64,000 nucleotides of DNA from NCBI RefSeq assembly GCF_014764715.1, contig NZ_JACXXE010000003.1:124001-188000 (forward strand), given 5' to 3'. How positions within the stretch are numbered: the stretch's first letter is position 1; every line of letters starts with the position of its first letter. Under the pieces are notes generated by a model that saw only the letters and a list, made by a program, of their open reading frames with translations, was not told the DNA's origin and made no database searches. Position numbers and translations under genes: made by a program. Positions 47,454 through 56,898 of this stretch are shown one piece after another. The stretch is from Bacillus crepusculi (lineage in GTDB: Bacteria; Bacillota; Bacilli; Bacillales; Bacillaceae).

Positions 47454-49664
47454 TTAAAGCTCTCCTTCTTGTTTCTGTTGCCTAAGTGGCAGCGTGAGAT
47501 GGAAGACCGTCCCTACACCTTCCTCACTCTCTACCTCAATGGTTCCTTGATGCTCTTCAATAATTTTATAACTAACCATTAGACCAAGTCCAGTTCCTCG
47601 TTCTTTCGTTGTATAAAATGGTTCGCCAAGACGCTTTAGCTTATCCTCTGTCATTCCGCAGCCTTCATCACGCAGTGAAATGATAATATGCTCCTCGCCC
47701 TTCCGCTGAATGCTCACGTATACATTTCCTTTCCGCGGCATCACTTCAATTGCATTTTTTAAAATGTTAATGAAGACTTGTTTTAATTGATTTTGTTCAC
47801 AGTAGATCGGCGGAATCTCATCCATCACATTGAGGTGCATTTGGACATTACCAAGATTCGCCTGTGCGTGCAGAAGATCCATCGTGTCTTTTACAATTTG
47901 CACGACATTTTTTTCTTCATACACAATGGCTTGTGGCTTCGCTAAAATTAAAAATTCTGTAATGATGGATTCAATTCTTTTCAGCTCTGATGTGATGACA
48001 TTGAAATAGAGCGAATACTCCCCTTCAATATTTCCTTTAAGCAGCTGAATAAAGCCTTTTAATGCTGTCATCGGGTTTCTAATTTCATGTGCAATGCCAG
48101 CGGCAAGCTCTCCGACCACATGAAGTGTATCTGATTTTCTCACACGTTCTTCTAATTCCTTCCGCTCTGTCACATCTCTAAAGATCGCTAGATTCATGTT
48201 ATGAATAATATTGCGTTTAAAGGAGAATTCAAGTATGCGCTGATCTGGATGGTTCAGCACAAACGGAACTTCATTATCCATCTCATCTAATGACATTTCC
48301 TGAGCGGGCTGCGCCAAATGTTCAACCTGATATGGCGCAAGTATATGAAAGAGATTCATTTCAGTTAAATGATCGTCCTTTAGTTCTAACAGTTCGCTTG
48401 CGGAAGGATTGACATCAATAATCTGGTATTGATTATCGAAAAGAACAATGCCATCCATTGATCCATTAAATACTTTACGGAATTTGAGCTCACTTTCACG
48501 CAGCTCCTGCTCCATTCTTTTTCGATCACTTACATTACGTAAAATGGTTAAGTGCTGCCCCTCTAATACCGCATGCTTTGAGGTGAACTCAAGCTCTTTA
48601 AATTGACCATTGGCCATTCTAAACAGGAGTTCTTCTCTTATTTCATGATGCCTCATATAACGTCTTCTTGTCGGTCTATATCTTTTATCAGACTTGACGA
48701 GAAAGTCTGTCAGTTTCTTGCCAATCAGCTGATGCATTGGTAATTCAAATATACGGCAGGCCGATTCGTTGGCTCTCACAATCTCTCCATCGTCCGCCCA
48801 TATGATGATGGCATCCATTGCATTTTCGAAAATTTCTCTAAAGCGTTCTTCACTTTTTAACAGCTTCTCTTCCATTAACCTTTTTTCTGTAATATCCCGC
48901 ATGATAGACATATAAAAACCGCTCATGACATTTGATGTAATCGTCAGTTCGAATAATTTGTGCTGACCAGATTGAAGGGTAACGGGCAGCTCTCCCTTTG
49001 CTTTCCCTGTTTCTTTTAATGAAGTTAAAAGGTGCTGCAAGGCTGGAAGATTTTCTTCTTTGACAAATTCATTTAAATAACGATCGGTTAAATCTGTCTT
49101 TTGAAGCTCAAAGCTCTGACAAAAAGAGTGATTGGCATCAATCATGCAGCCATCCTGATCAAATATGACCATACCATCAATCGCTCGGTCAAACAAATCT
49201 TTGAACAGCTGTTCATTCATGGAGCGTTCCCGTTCTAAAATTTTCTTTGAAGAAATATCACGCATCACCACAATATATTGTTGATTCAAGGCGTCTTTTT
49301 CTGCGACAAATTCAATGTATTTTGTCTCGCCATTTTCAAGCTGGATGGAGATTTCTCTTTTTAATGTTCCTTTTCGAAAAAAGATCTCGAGTGAGCATTC
49401 AATTTTATCTTTCGGGAAGCCGTAAAGGAAATCTAGAATGGATTTATTGAGGAGGTCTTCTTTCGGTGTCTGCACAAGTCTGCATGTCGCTTCGTTGGCT
49501 TCGATAATGTTGAGGTGCTGATCAAATATAAAAATGGCATCTAACGTCTTATTTAACAGCATTTTTTGCTGCATCAACTCAGTTCGCAAATATTCGTTCT
49601 CTTTTTCTAATTTTCTGATATCTCCCTCGGAGATGATTCGCTTGCCATCGAGCGTTTCAGTCAT
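47454..49664 (-). CDS. kinE: Sporulation sensor histidine kinase KinE
   Basis: 736 aa (B. subtilis KinE 738), cytosolic. An N-terminal coiled coil (10-40) is followed by four PAS domains (about 40-145, 155-265, 275-385, 395-505), each ending with an RDxx(E/D)xK-type helix. HisKA has His526 (AAGIAHEIRNPMTA), and HATPase_c has NILKNAIEVM, DEGCGM and GTGLGLMV. It can feed the Spo0A phosphorelay; its contribution in B. subtilis is minor. AAGGAG before the ATG. Confidence 0.92.
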   Translation of the reverse strand: MTETLDGKRIISEGDIRKLEKENEYLRTELMQQKMLLNKTLDAIFIFDQHLNIIEANEATCRLVQTPKEDLLNKSILDFLYGFPKDKIECSLEIFFRKGTLKREISIQLENGETKYIEFVAEKDALNQQYIVVMRDISSKKILERERSMNEQLFKDLFDRAIDGMVIFDQDGCMIDANHSFCQSFELQKTDLTDRYLNEFVKEENLPALQHLLTSLKETGKAKGELPVTLQSGQHKLFELTITSNVMSGFYMSIMRDITEKRLMEEKLLKSEERFREIFENAMDAIIIWADDGEIVRANESACRIFELPMHQLIGKKLTDFLVKSDKRYRPTRRRYMRHHEIREELLFRMANGQFKELEFTSKHAVLEGQHLTILRNVSDRKRMEQELRESELKFRKVFNGSMDGIVLFDNQYQIIDVNPSASELLELKDDHLTEMNLFHILAPYQVEHLAQPAQEMSLDEMDNEVPFVLNHPDQRILEFSFKRNIIHNMNLAIFRDVTERKELEERVRKSDTLHVVGELAAGIAHEIRNPMTALKGFIQLLKGNIEGEYSLYFNVITSELKRIESIITEFLILAKPQAIVYEEKNVVQIVKDTMDLLHAQANLGNVQMHLNVMDEIPPIYCEQNQLKQVFINILKNAIEVMPRKGNVYVSIQRKGEEHIIISLRDEGCGMTEDKLKRLGEPFYTTKERGTGLGLMVSYKIIEEHQGTIEVESEEGVGTVFHLTLPLRQQKQEGEL

Positions 49665-49957
49665 TCTCTTACACTCCTTTTCCAGCCTCGTTCCTCTACA
49701 ATATTTCTACAATATTTTCATTGTTCCTTCATTCGACTCATAAAAAAAGATAACTTTTTACATGACGACTGTTTCATTTATTGCATTCGGATGACACGAT
49801 TGGATAATGAATCTCTTTTCTTACGCTTCTTTTACAACCGTTGTACAATTTCAAATCAAATAGCGAAATGATCCAAAATGTATTTTAAAATGGGGCAAAT
49901 GAGGGAACAGTGCACTTAGAACATTTATGTTTGAAATGAAGCAGGAAAGGTGATGTT

Positions 49958-50977
49958 ATGGCAGCTTCACGAGATAGTTATTTTGATAATGCAAAATTTC
50001 TTCTGATTTTTCTAGTCGTTTTTGGTCATTTGTTACGATCATTTATTCATGATAATGATTGGATGCTCTATTTATACAAGTTTATTTATACATTCCATAT
50101 GCCGGCCTTTATTTTGGTTTCTGGCTTCTTTGCAAAAGGATTTAGAAAGCCTGGTTTTATGAAAAAAGTCGCCGTTAAGCTAATCATCCCATATTTCATT
50201 TTCCAGGTGATTTATTCTGTGTACTATTATTTCTTGCAGGATCAAAGCATGTCCAATTTAAATCCAATAGATCCGCAATGGTCCTTATGGTTTTTAATTA
50301 GTTTATTCTTTTGGAATTTGCTGCTCATTCCTTTTTCCAAACTGCCGTTCCAATGGGCGATGATCGTCAGTTTATCAATTGCATTACTTGTCGGTTACGT
50401 GGACAACATTAGTAATACGCTTAGTTTATCGCGTACATTTGTCTTTTTGCCAATGTTTTTGGCTGGTTTTTATTTAAAGAAGCAGCACTTTGAATTTATC
50501 AGAACAAATAAAGGGAAAATAACAGCACTTCTTGTCTTCATAGGTGTATTTATGTTTTGCTATTTCTATGAATTCGATTATTCGTTCTTATTTGGATCCC
50601 AGTCATACGCTTCGCTTGGAGATGAAGGGCTGATTGCGGCGATGAAACGAATGGCCTGGTATTTGCTGGCCTTTGGCGCTACATTTAGCTTCTTTGCATT
50701 AGTCCCAACGCGCCGATTCTTCTTCACGAAATGGGGCACGAGAACGTTATATGTCTATTTATTGCACGGCTTTATCATCAAGCTGCTCAGAACGATTTGG
50801 TTTGATGATTGGGCACTGAATGCGGCAAGTGTATTGATTCTATTGCTGCTGACGATTCTCTTAACCTTTACCCTTTCTAGTACCTTTGTCAAAACCGTCG
50901 CACAGCCAGTGATTGAGCTCAAAATGACCCATCTCATGCGAACAATCACCGGCAGGCAAAGCAGTTATATCAAATAA
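49958..50977 (+). CDS. ykrP: YkrP, acyltransferase-3 family membrane protein
   Basis: 339 aa with about ten hydrophobic segments. The N-terminus [26 protein letters not shown] carries the family Arg/His pattern (D-N-A-K-F...H) of membrane-bound acyltransferases that O-acetylate sugars. [16 protein letters not shown] follows. Substrate unknown, perhaps a cell-wall or exopolysaccharide sugar. Divergent to kinE, with its own terminator. Confidence 0.85.
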   Translation: MAASRDSYFDNAKFLLIFLVVFGHLLRSFIHDNDWMLYLYKFIYTFHMPAFILVSGFFAKGFRKPGFMKKVAVKLIIPYFIFQVIYSVYYYFLQDQSMSNLNPIDPQWSLWFLISLFFWNLLLIPFSKLPFQWAMIVSLSIALLVGYVDNISNTLSLSRTFVFLPMFLAGFYLKKQHFEFIRTNKGKITALLVFIGVFMFCYFYEFDYSFLFGSQSYASLGDEGLIAAMKRMAWYLLAFGATFSFFALVPTRRFFFTKWGTRTLYVYLLHGFIIKLLRTIWFDDWALNAASVLILLLLTILLTFTLSSTFVKTVAQPVIELKMTHLMRTITGRQSSYIK

Positions 50978-51009
50978 AAAACGATCCCGCGAGAAGGATC
51001 GTTTTTTCT
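50978..51009. terminator. Bidirectional terminator ykrP / 58-aa ORF
   Basis: AAAACGATCC/GGATCGTTTT with T and A runs, between convergent genes. Confidence 0.9.
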
Positions 51010-51184
51010 ATTTCTTTTGTTCAGTATGACATGCAGCATCCTTTTTTGGCTGGCCGAGGGTATCCAGCCATTTGCTGCTGTTCACATCTCCAAGCTCGCT
51101 GCCAAATTCCTCTTCTAAAATGTCTGGGTTCATCGGTTTTTTATGGTCTTTCATATCCTTGCTCTTCACATGCTTTTTAGTCAC
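51008..51184 (-). CDS. Small hydrophilic protein, third gene of a DUF421 operon
   Basis: 58 aa from GTG at 51184, with AAGGAGGAG 7 bases upstream; the frame extends further but without a ribosome binding site. The sequence is Lys-rich at its start, then NPDILEEEFGSELGD and a C-terminal part with one Cys (DAACHTEQKK). Overlaps the 54-aa ORF by 8 bp, so it is translationally coupled. Unknown family. Confidence 0.65.
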   Translation of the reverse strand: MTKKHVKSKDMKDHKKPMNPDILEEEFGSELGDVNSSKWLDTLGQPKKDAACHTEQKK

Positions 51185-51341
51185 GAGATGCTCCTCCTTG
51201 TTTGCCTTGCTGAGAATTTCGGTTTGCCTGACGATCTTTTGATTGTTCGTCAAATTGTGTTTGTCCTTGATCATGTGCCATGCTTTCAGTAGGCGTCATA
51301 TTGTTTGTTCGCGCTTCATTTTTCGCTGCTTTTCTTTTCAT
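51177..51341 (-). CDS. Small hydrophilic Gln/Asn-rich protein, second gene of a DUF421 operon
   Basis: 54 aa (MKRKAAKNEARTNNMTPTES, ending KQGGASRD). No hydrophobic residues to speak of; rich in Gln, Asn, Lys and Arg, in composition like small acid-soluble spore proteins, though I see no SASP signature. Starts 6 bp after the DUF421 stop and overlaps the next ORF. Found by reading the frame directly; it is only 54 codons and easy to miss. Confidence 0.65.
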   Translation of the reverse strand: MKRKAAKNEARTNNMTPTESMAHDQGQTQFDEQSKDRQANRNSQQGKQGGASRD

Positions 51342-51347
51342 CTGAAA

Positions 51348-51866
51348 TCAGTCCTTTTTTGACATGTTTAGCTCTTCTTTTAATTGGTCAAAGAGCTCTT
51401 TCATTTGTTTAACCGTCACTGGCTTTTCCTCAGATTTTAACTCATAGCCAATTTGTCCATTTGCTTCTAGTGTGGCTTTTTTGAGACAACTGATGTCTGA
51501 AATACCTTGCTGCTTTAAGCGCATTTTAAATTGGTCCCTTGTGAGCCTGGTTTTCTTCAGCTTATGATCAAGCATTTCGCCATCCTCTAAAATCACCACC
51601 GATTTCCCTGACACCAACTTTTCAAAGAAATCAAATTGAATTGACAGCTTTTCCATAATCACAAGTGCCACAATAAAGATGGCTGCTGCATAAATAGTAT
51701 CAAGTAAATTATGCTCAATAAAGGGTTGGATAATAATCGACCCAATTGAAATCATGATTACTGTTTGTTGTACAGTTAATTGACTAATGGACTTAGGCCC
51801 TGCTATTCTCAGCAGCAAAGTTCCAACTAGCAGCATGACAATCGCTTTCCATAAAACATCCAGCAC
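51348..51866 (-). CDS. DUF421 family membrane protein
   Basis: 172 aa with three N-terminal hydrophobic segments (about 5-25, 33-50, 58-75) and a C-terminal soluble DUF421 domain with LVSGKSVVILEDGEML and TRDQFKMRLKQQGISDI. Relatives in B. subtilis are YkjA, YdfR/YdfS, YetF and YrbG; some affect spore germinant receptors. Start GTG with AGAGGTG. First gene of a three-gene unit with two small ORFs. Confidence 0.82.
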   Translation of the reverse strand: MLDVLWKAIVMLLVGTLLLRIAGPKSISQLTVQQTVIMISIGSIIIQPFIEHNLLDTIYAAAIFIVALVIMEKLSIQFDFFEKLVSGKSVVILEDGEMLDHKLKKTRLTRDQFKMRLKQQGISDISCLKKATLEANGQIGYELKSEEKPVTVKQMKELFDQLKEELNMSKKD

Positions 51867-51937
51867 GTCTCGTTCACCTCTTACCTATAGATTGCGAACA
51901 TAACGCATGATTTAGCCAGTTATATAATGGAAATAAA

Positions 51938-51966
51938 AAAACAGCATTCGCTTGGAATGCTGTTCA
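51938..51966 (-). terminator. Terminator of ktrD
   Basis: AACAGCATTC/GAATGCTGTT with loop and T7 on the minus strand. Confidence 0.88.
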
Positions 51967-53310
51967 GCCGATGATGACGCGCTCTTTCGGATAATGATAA
52001 TTCGCTTCACTTTCACGACGACCAATTAAATATAAGAAGCTTGGAATGCCAATTCGCCCAATAAACATGACCATCATAATGATACACTTACCGAAAACAG
52101 AGAGCTCAGAGGTAATCCCTAGTGATAGACCTGTTGTTCCGAAAGCAGAACAGACTTCAAATAAATTTTCAAGAAGTGTATTATGCTCTGATAAGGTTAA
52201 CAGGAACGTAGCTCCAAACACCAAAATAAAGGCCATCATTGTCACCATTAAGGATTTGGTAATATCTGCTTGATGCAGCTCTCTTTTGAAAATTTTAATG
52301 GACTTATTTCCCCGGGCAAAATGAAACAACGCGAGTAAATTAAGGGCAAACGTGGTTGTCCGAATTCCGCCCCCGACAGAGCTTGGAGAAGCCCCGATAA
52401 ACATGAGCAGACATAAAAATAACAGCGTCGGTTCTGTCAATTGTGTAATGTCTAATGTGGAAAGTCCCCCACTTCTTGTAGCTGTCGATTGGAACAATGA
52501 ATAAAACAACACTTCGTGCCAGCTCTTTCCTAAAAACGTAAACCGTGCTTCAAGAGCATAAATCCCAATAGCGCCAACAATAACTAGGCTGCCAAACGTA
52601 ATCGTTGTGATTTTTGTAAACAACGAGAACGATGCGTGCTTTCGGTCCTGATTAAATAAGTAATCCTTTACTTCCACGAGCACAGGAAAGCCAATCGCGC
52701 CAAAGATGATCAGCAGCATCGTAATAAATTGGACGAAATAATCATCTTTGTATGGGATGAGCGAATTCCCTGTAATATCGAAGCCACCATTGGTGGTCGC
52801 ACTTATACTTGAGAAGAAACCATGTAAGAATGCTGTCTGTACATCGTAATATTTGAGAAAATACATACTTAAAATCAGACCGCCTACAAACTCAATAAGC
52901 AAAATTAAATATAAAACCTGCTTCATTAATTTCACAATTCCTGATAAATTGCTCTGGTTTTGATCTGCCATAATGAGCTTTCTTTCTTTAATACCTATTC
53001 TTTTTCGCATGACAATCCACACAAAGGTACCGAGGGTCATAATGCCGATGCCTCCGATTTGCAGAACAAACGCAAGGATCCACATACCTGCGACACTAAA
53101 TGTTTGCGAAGTATCGACAACGGTTAGTCCTGTGACACTTACAGCACTCACAGCTGTAAATAAGGCATCAATAAATGTCCATTTCACTCCCTCTTGATGC
53201 GCCACTGGGAGGCTGAGAAGAATGAACGACACTGTAACAGCCAGAAAATAATAAAGGGCAATCAGCTGGAATGCTGACAGCCGGTCAATTAACTTTTTAA
53301 TTGGATTCAT
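51964..53310 (-). CDS. ktrD: KtrD, K+ uptake channel subunit (Trk/Ktr/HKT family)
   Basis: 448 aa with four M1-P-M2 repeats; selectivity-filter-like glycines are seen in TGLTVVD, TTNGGFD, ATRSGGLST and GTTGLSLG. KtrD pairs with the cytosolic RCK protein KtrC, encoded elsewhere, for K+ uptake in B. subtilis. The start at 53310 has GAAGGA 6 bases upstream; the longer open frame has no good site. Monocistronic. Confidence 0.92.
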   Translation of the reverse strand: MNPIKKLIDRLSAFQLIALYYFLAVTVSFILLSLPVAHQEGVKWTFIDALFTAVSAVSVTGLTVVDTSQTFSVAGMWILAFVLQIGGIGIMTLGTFVWIVMRKRIGIKERKLIMADQNQSNLSGIVKLMKQVLYLILLIEFVGGLILSMYFLKYYDVQTAFLHGFFSSISATTNGGFDITGNSLIPYKDDYFVQFITMLLIIFGAIGFPVLVEVKDYLFNQDRKHASFSLFTKITTITFGSLVIVGAIGIYALEARFTFLGKSWHEVLFYSLFQSTATRSGGLSTLDITQLTEPTLLFLCLLMFIGASPSSVGGGIRTTTFALNLLALFHFARGNKSIKIFKRELHQADITKSLMVTMMAFILVFGATFLLTLSEHNTLLENLFEVCSAFGTTGLSLGITSELSVFGKCIIMMVMFIGRIGIPSFLYLIGRRESEANYHYPKERVIIG

Positions 53311-53414
53311 TGTCATTCCTTCTTTTATCTTTCTTTTCGAATACTTTATCATTTTAATGAAAAGAGACATGATTTTAAAGGTATTTTGTGCTTTATTTTC
53401 TTTTTCATCAAAAA

Positions 53415-53447
53415 GAAAAAGACATCCTGTAACAGAATGCCTTTTTG
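53415..53447 (-). terminator. Terminator of htpX
   Basis: AAAAAGGCATTCTG pairs with CAGGATGTCTTTTT (two mismatches), T-rich tail on the minus strand. Confidence 0.75.
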
Positions 53448-53454
53448 GTCTTTC

Positions 53455-54354
53455 TTATTTTGCTTCTAGTCTTCTGATTCTTTCGTTTAAATCAGGGTGT
53501 GTTGAGAAAAGAGATGCTTTTCTTTTTCCACTAATTTTTAATGTCGCAACTGCTGTTTGATCATCATCTTTGATTCTTGACGTATATGCCTCAAGGGAAC
53601 GAAGTGCATGAATCATTTTGTCTTTTCCAGCTAGGTCAGCACCGCCGCGGTCTGCATGGAATTCACGATGTCTAGAGTATGCAAACACGACAAGGCTTCC
53701 TAGGATAGAGAAGATGATTTGGAACACAATCACCGCAATAAAGTGGACAATCGGCACAAGCTCTTCACGTGAAACGAAACGACTTGCGATCCATGCCGCA
53801 ATTCTTGAAAGGAAAACAACGAACGTGTTGACGATCCCTTGTAGTAACGTCATTGTCACCATGTCACCGTTCGCAACGTGAGCGACTTCGTGAGCGATAA
53901 CACCTTCAACTGCTGCATCATCCATTTCATGAAGCAATCCAGTTGATACTGCAACAAGCGATCTTCTCTTAGAAGGACCTGTCGCAAAAGCATTTACTTC
54001 AGATGATTGGTAAATACCGACCTCAGGCATTTTAGAAAGGCCTGCTGCTCTTGATAGCCTGTGAACGCGGTCAACAAGCTGCTGCTCATCATATGTTAAT
54101 GAATCCTTTTCAGGGTTTAACACGCGCACACCCATCATCATTTTAGCCATCCAGCGAGACATCGCAAGTGACATAAACGAGCCTACAAAACCAACAACTG
54201 CACTGAATATGAGAAGATAAAGTATATTAAGTCTTCCGTCTGCTCCTATATAAGAACCAACACCAGTTGTTGCACTAATAACCGATAAGACAATACCAAT
54301 CGTAGTGATAACAAGAATGTTCGTTAATATAAACAGAAATATTCTTTTACCCAT
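53455..54354 (-). CDS. htpX: HtpX, membrane zinc metalloprotease
   Basis: 299 aa M48 peptidase with two N-terminal membrane segments (7-28, 40-62) and two more after the active site. Zinc motif HEVAH at 155-159. It degrades misfolded membrane proteins. GGAGG 6 bases before the ATG. Divergent from ykrK, whose product regulates htpX in B. subtilis; a palindromic operator candidate lies in the leader. Confidence 0.92.
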   Translation of the reverse strand: MGKRIFLFILTNILVITTIGIVLSVISATTGVGSYIGADGRLNILYLLIFSAVVGFVGSFMSLAMSRWMAKMMMGVRVLNPEKDSLTYDEQQLVDRVHRLSRAAGLSKMPEVGIYQSSEVNAFATGPSKRRSLVAVSTGLLHEMDDAAVEGVIAHEVAHVANGDMVTMTLLQGIVNTFVVFLSRIAAWIASRFVSREELVPIVHFIAVIVFQIIFSILGSLVVFAYSRHREFHADRGGADLAGKDKMIHALRSLEAYTSRIKDDDQTAVATLKISGKRKASLFSTHPDLNERIRRLEAK

Positions 54355-54376
54355 ACATAACCTCCGCTGTCATATT

Positions 54377-54392
54377 AAGTTCAAATGAACTT
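54377..54392. promoter_or_regulatory. Palindromic operator candidate in the htpX leader
   Basis: AAGTTCAAATGAACTT is a perfect 7-2-7 inverted repeat just downstream of the htpX -10, near the start site. It is the likely site for YkrK or another htpX repressor. Confidence 0.6.
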
Positions 54393-54401
54393 ATTAATAA
54401 A

Positions 54402-54430
54402 ATTATAGAAATAAACGTCTCAAATTGCAA
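54402..54430 (-). promoter_or_regulatory. SigA promoter of htpX
   Basis: Minus strand TTGCAA (54430-54425), 17 bp, TATAAT (54407-54402). Confidence 0.75.
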
Positions 54431-54555
54431 GGGAAAAGGAATCGTTTTCTATGTTTATCATAACGGTTTAAGCACTGTCACTTCAATGTTTACGACATTT
54501 GCTACAGAAGAAAAGTGAACAAATTGTGACGCACCAACCCGTTTTTTAGTTTATT

Positions 54556-54584
54556 TTGCATTTTCATCAAAAAGAGATTATGAT
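54556..54584 (+). promoter_or_regulatory. SigA promoter of ykrK
   Basis: TTGCAT (54556-54561), 17 bp, TATGAT (54579-54584). Confidence 0.65.
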
Positions 54585-54634
54585 GTTGAATTAGATCAAT
54601 AATCACGTTTTTGACGTACAAAATGAGGTGGAAC

Positions 54635-55351
54635 ATGGTGACTTTTAAATTAACGAGAATTGACATGACGAGACTTCTGTATTCTCTAAAAGGAGAGGGA
54701 GATCTGACTCCGCTTCAGCTTTTGAATCTATCTGTAAAAAGCGACAAAGATCATGAATATGATGAATTAAAGATCCCTTCGTTTTTTGAGAAGCTCGAAC
54801 GGCGGAAGCAAAAATCAGAGCACGGACTATCAACAAATGAAATTGTTGAGCTTGGCAACTTGTGTGAGCTGACTTCTCTTAAATCGACGGCGATTCAAAA
54901 CTGGATCAAACGTGATATTAAAGATATGATTGGTCATCCAGAGCTTGGCAAGAAGTACTCCATTGATCAAGTCGTTATTTTATTAATTGTCAGGGATTTA
55001 AAATCCGTTTTTGACTTTGATGCCATTCGTATGATCTTATCTGCCTTATTTAACACGATCACAGATCGAACGGATGATATTATTAGTCCCATCCGTTTTT
55101 ATGAAGCATATGCGCACGTCCTTGATTTTATTTATCACCATACACATTTTCCGTTAAAGGAAACAAATTTACGAGAAATGACCGAGGAACAGACAGACAA
55201 GCTCCATGAACAGTTTACAGAATTAACGAAGAAACAATGGAATTTAATTAAAGGCATTATTAGTTCTACGGTCTTCTCTGTGTTCACTTCTCACTTGCAA
55301 AGCACCGCGCAGGAAATGATGTTTAATACGTTGCAGCTTACAAAGGATTAA
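54635..55351 (+). CDS. ykrK: YkrK, DUF1836-type regulator of htpX
   Basis: 238 aa. The N-terminal half has helix-turn-helix-like features (SLKSTAIQNWIKRDIKDMIGHPELGKKYS in parts, with a MerR-like wing IDQVVILLIVRDLK), as in DUF1836 proteins. In B. subtilis YkrK represses htpX together with Rok. The ATG at 54635 has GAGGTGG; an upstream ATG at 54611 has none. Ends with a strong terminator. Confidence 0.85.
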   Translation: MVTFKLTRIDMTRLLYSLKGEGDLTPLQLLNLSVKSDKDHEYDELKIPSFFEKLERRKQKSEHGLSTNEIVELGNLCELTSLKSTAIQNWIKRDIKDMIGHPELGKKYSIDQVVILLIVRDLKSVFDFDAIRMILSALFNTITDRTDDIISPIRFYEAYAHVLDFIYHHTHFPLKETNLREMTEEQTDKLHEQFTELTKKQWNLIKGIISSTVFSVFTSHLQSTAQEMMFNTLQLTKD

Positions 55352-55356
55352 ATAAG

Positions 55357-55389
55357 AGCCGAGGTGATGAGGTCACCTCGGTTTTTTTG
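55357..55389 (+). terminator. Terminator of ykrK
   Basis: CCGAGGTGA/TCACCTCGG with loop TGAGG and T7. Confidence 0.92.
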
Positions 55390-55403
55390 TGCAGCAATTG
55401 CCA

Positions 55404-55433
55404 GCATAATTGCGGGCCGTTTTTTTCAAAATA
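55404..55433 (+). promoter_or_regulatory. SigG-type promoter of sspD
   Basis: GCATA (55404-55408), exactly 18 bp, CAAAATA (55427-55433). Fits GHATR-N18-CATNHTA with one mismatch; sspD is SigG-dependent in B. subtilis. Confidence 0.65.
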
Positions 55434-55473
55434 AGAAGGCGTAACAAACATGAGGTGAAAGGAGGAATATCAT

Positions 55474-55668
55474 ATGGCAAACCGAAATCAACTTCTTGTT
55501 CCTGGAGTGGAACAAGCTTTAGATCAATTTAAATACGAGATCGCTCAAGAATTTGGCGTGACTCTCGGTTCAGATACAGTCGCACGAGCAAACGGTTCTG
55601 TTGGCGGTGAGATCACAAAAAGACTCGTTCAACAGGCTCAATCACAAATGGGCAATCAATCTAAATAA
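55474..55668 (+). CDS. sspD: SspD, minor alpha/beta-type small acid-soluble spore protein
   Basis: 64 aa, the length of B. subtilis SspD. It contains the GPR protease site region EIAQEFGV and the DNA-binding [15 protein letters not shown]. Alpha/beta SASPs coat forespore DNA and protect it from UV and chemicals. The AAAGGAGG site is very strong, as usual for ssp genes. Confidence 0.94.
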   Translation: MANRNQLLVPGVEQALDQFKYEIAQEFGVTLGSDTVARANGSVGGEITKRLVQQAQSQMGNQSK

Positions 55669-55680
55669 AGACATGGTGAA

Positions 55681-55711
55681 ATACGCCGGAGCTATTCTGG
55701 CGTTTTTTTAT
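55681..55711 (+). terminator. Terminator of sspD
   Basis: CGCCGGA/TTCTGGCG stem with T7, overlapping the rsgI 3' end. Confidence 0.85.
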
Positions 55712-56898
55712 TGTTCATATGTGTGCTCTTGACGGTTCCCCTCGATATGCGGGCGCGCATCTTTTCCTTTTTGTTTTGCATGTTCTCTTTTTTGTTCACC
55801 GAACGGTCGTTTCTGATCGCTGCTGTTTTTTTTTGCGTGCTTTTCAGCATGACCATGTGATGTATCGTTCGAATTCTTTTTATGCTCTTGGTCAGTTGAG
55901 TGATTTTTTTTTTGCTCTTTATCAAAAGAGCGGTCCTTTTCCTCTTTTATCTTTTTGTCTTTGTTTTCATCATTAGGCTTTGTTTGGTGAGGCTTTTGAA
56001 CAGACCCTTGCTCTTCCCTCTCTAGTTCCTTCTGCTCTTTGTCTTTGTCTTCGCCTTCAGGAGCCTCTTGATCTGGCTGCACCTCTTCGCTATCGTCTGG
56101 CTTTACCTCTTCTTGTTCATCTTTGCCTTTTTGATCTTCATCATCTTTCTTAGGCTCTTCTTCTTTGACCGCGTCATCGTCTGCTGGAGCTTCATCCTTT
56201 TTGATGTCTTCTTGTTCTTTGTCGTGCAGTTCTTGATTTCTAATATATGTTCCTGTGGAGATGCCTGCCTTTTGTGCTTTTTCTCTTGTTTCCAGGTCAC
56301 CTTCCACAGTTTCTAGCTTGTAATCGCGCTTTTGATATTCACCAGAGATGGTGTTAATTTTACTTTTTACGTTTGTTTTATATGTATGATCCTGCTTGTT
56401 TTCATAAACGGTTGAAATATAAATGCTTTTAGAGCGGTTCACGTATCCCTTTTTATCACAATCGTCTATAATTTCCTGCACGACTTGGGTCATGTCATTT
56501 TTTTCTAAATTCTTCATATTGGCGAGCACTTGTTTCGCATCTTTATTCAGTGGTGTGACACCGATCACTTGATAATTGTGATCCAGCTTTAGCTCAAAGC
56601 TTGGGTTAATGTCAATTGTCATATACGCATATGCTTTTTGACTTGAGAAAGATGGCATCATAGTGAAAATCACGACAATAATCGCTGCGATTGATAGAAT
56701 TCCTACATTTAAAGGACGTAAACGGAGCAGGTCAAAAAAACCGGCTCTTTTTCTTTCGAGACGTGATTCATTTGGAAATGTCACCTCTTGACCGATTTCA
56801 TAGTCTTGCTGTTCGTATTTTGTCCGCAGAAATTGTCCATCAGGGGTCAGCAGCGTGACATGTTTTTTGTTTTTCTCTACTATAATGCCTCTTCTCAT
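55708..56898 (-). CDS. rsgI: RsgI, membrane anti-sigma factor for SigI
   Basis: 396 aa. An N-terminal cytosolic RsgI_N anti-sigma domain (1-50, IIVEKNKKHVTLLTPDG) is followed by a single membrane segment (about 65-81) and a conserved extracellular domain with DINPSFELKLD, holding Asn98-Pro99 at the place where RsgI proteins self-cleave. From about residue 235 to the end there is a highly charged Glu/Lys/Asp/Gln/His-rich low-complexity tail. RsgI holds SigI inactive until signalled. Overlaps sigI by 4 bp. Confidence 0.93.
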   Translation of the reverse strand: MRRGIIVEKNKKHVTLLTPDGQFLRTKYEQQDYEIGQEVTFPNESRLERKRAGFFDLLRLRPLNVGILSIAAIIVVIFTMMPSFSSQKAYAYMTIDINPSFELKLDHNYQVIGVTPLNKDAKQVLANMKNLEKNDMTQVVQEIIDDCDKKGYVNRSKSIYISTVYENKQDHTYKTNVKSKINTISGEYQKRDYKLETVEGDLETREKAQKAGISTGTYIRNQELHDKEQEDIKKDEAPADDDAVKEEEPKKDDEDQKGKDEQEEVKPDDSEEVQPDQEAPEGEDKDKEQKELEREEQGSVQKPHQTKPNDENKDKKIKEEKDRSFDKEQKKNHSTDQEHKKNSNDTSHGHAEKHAKKNSSDQKRPFGEQKREHAKQKGKDARPHIEGNRQEHTYEQ

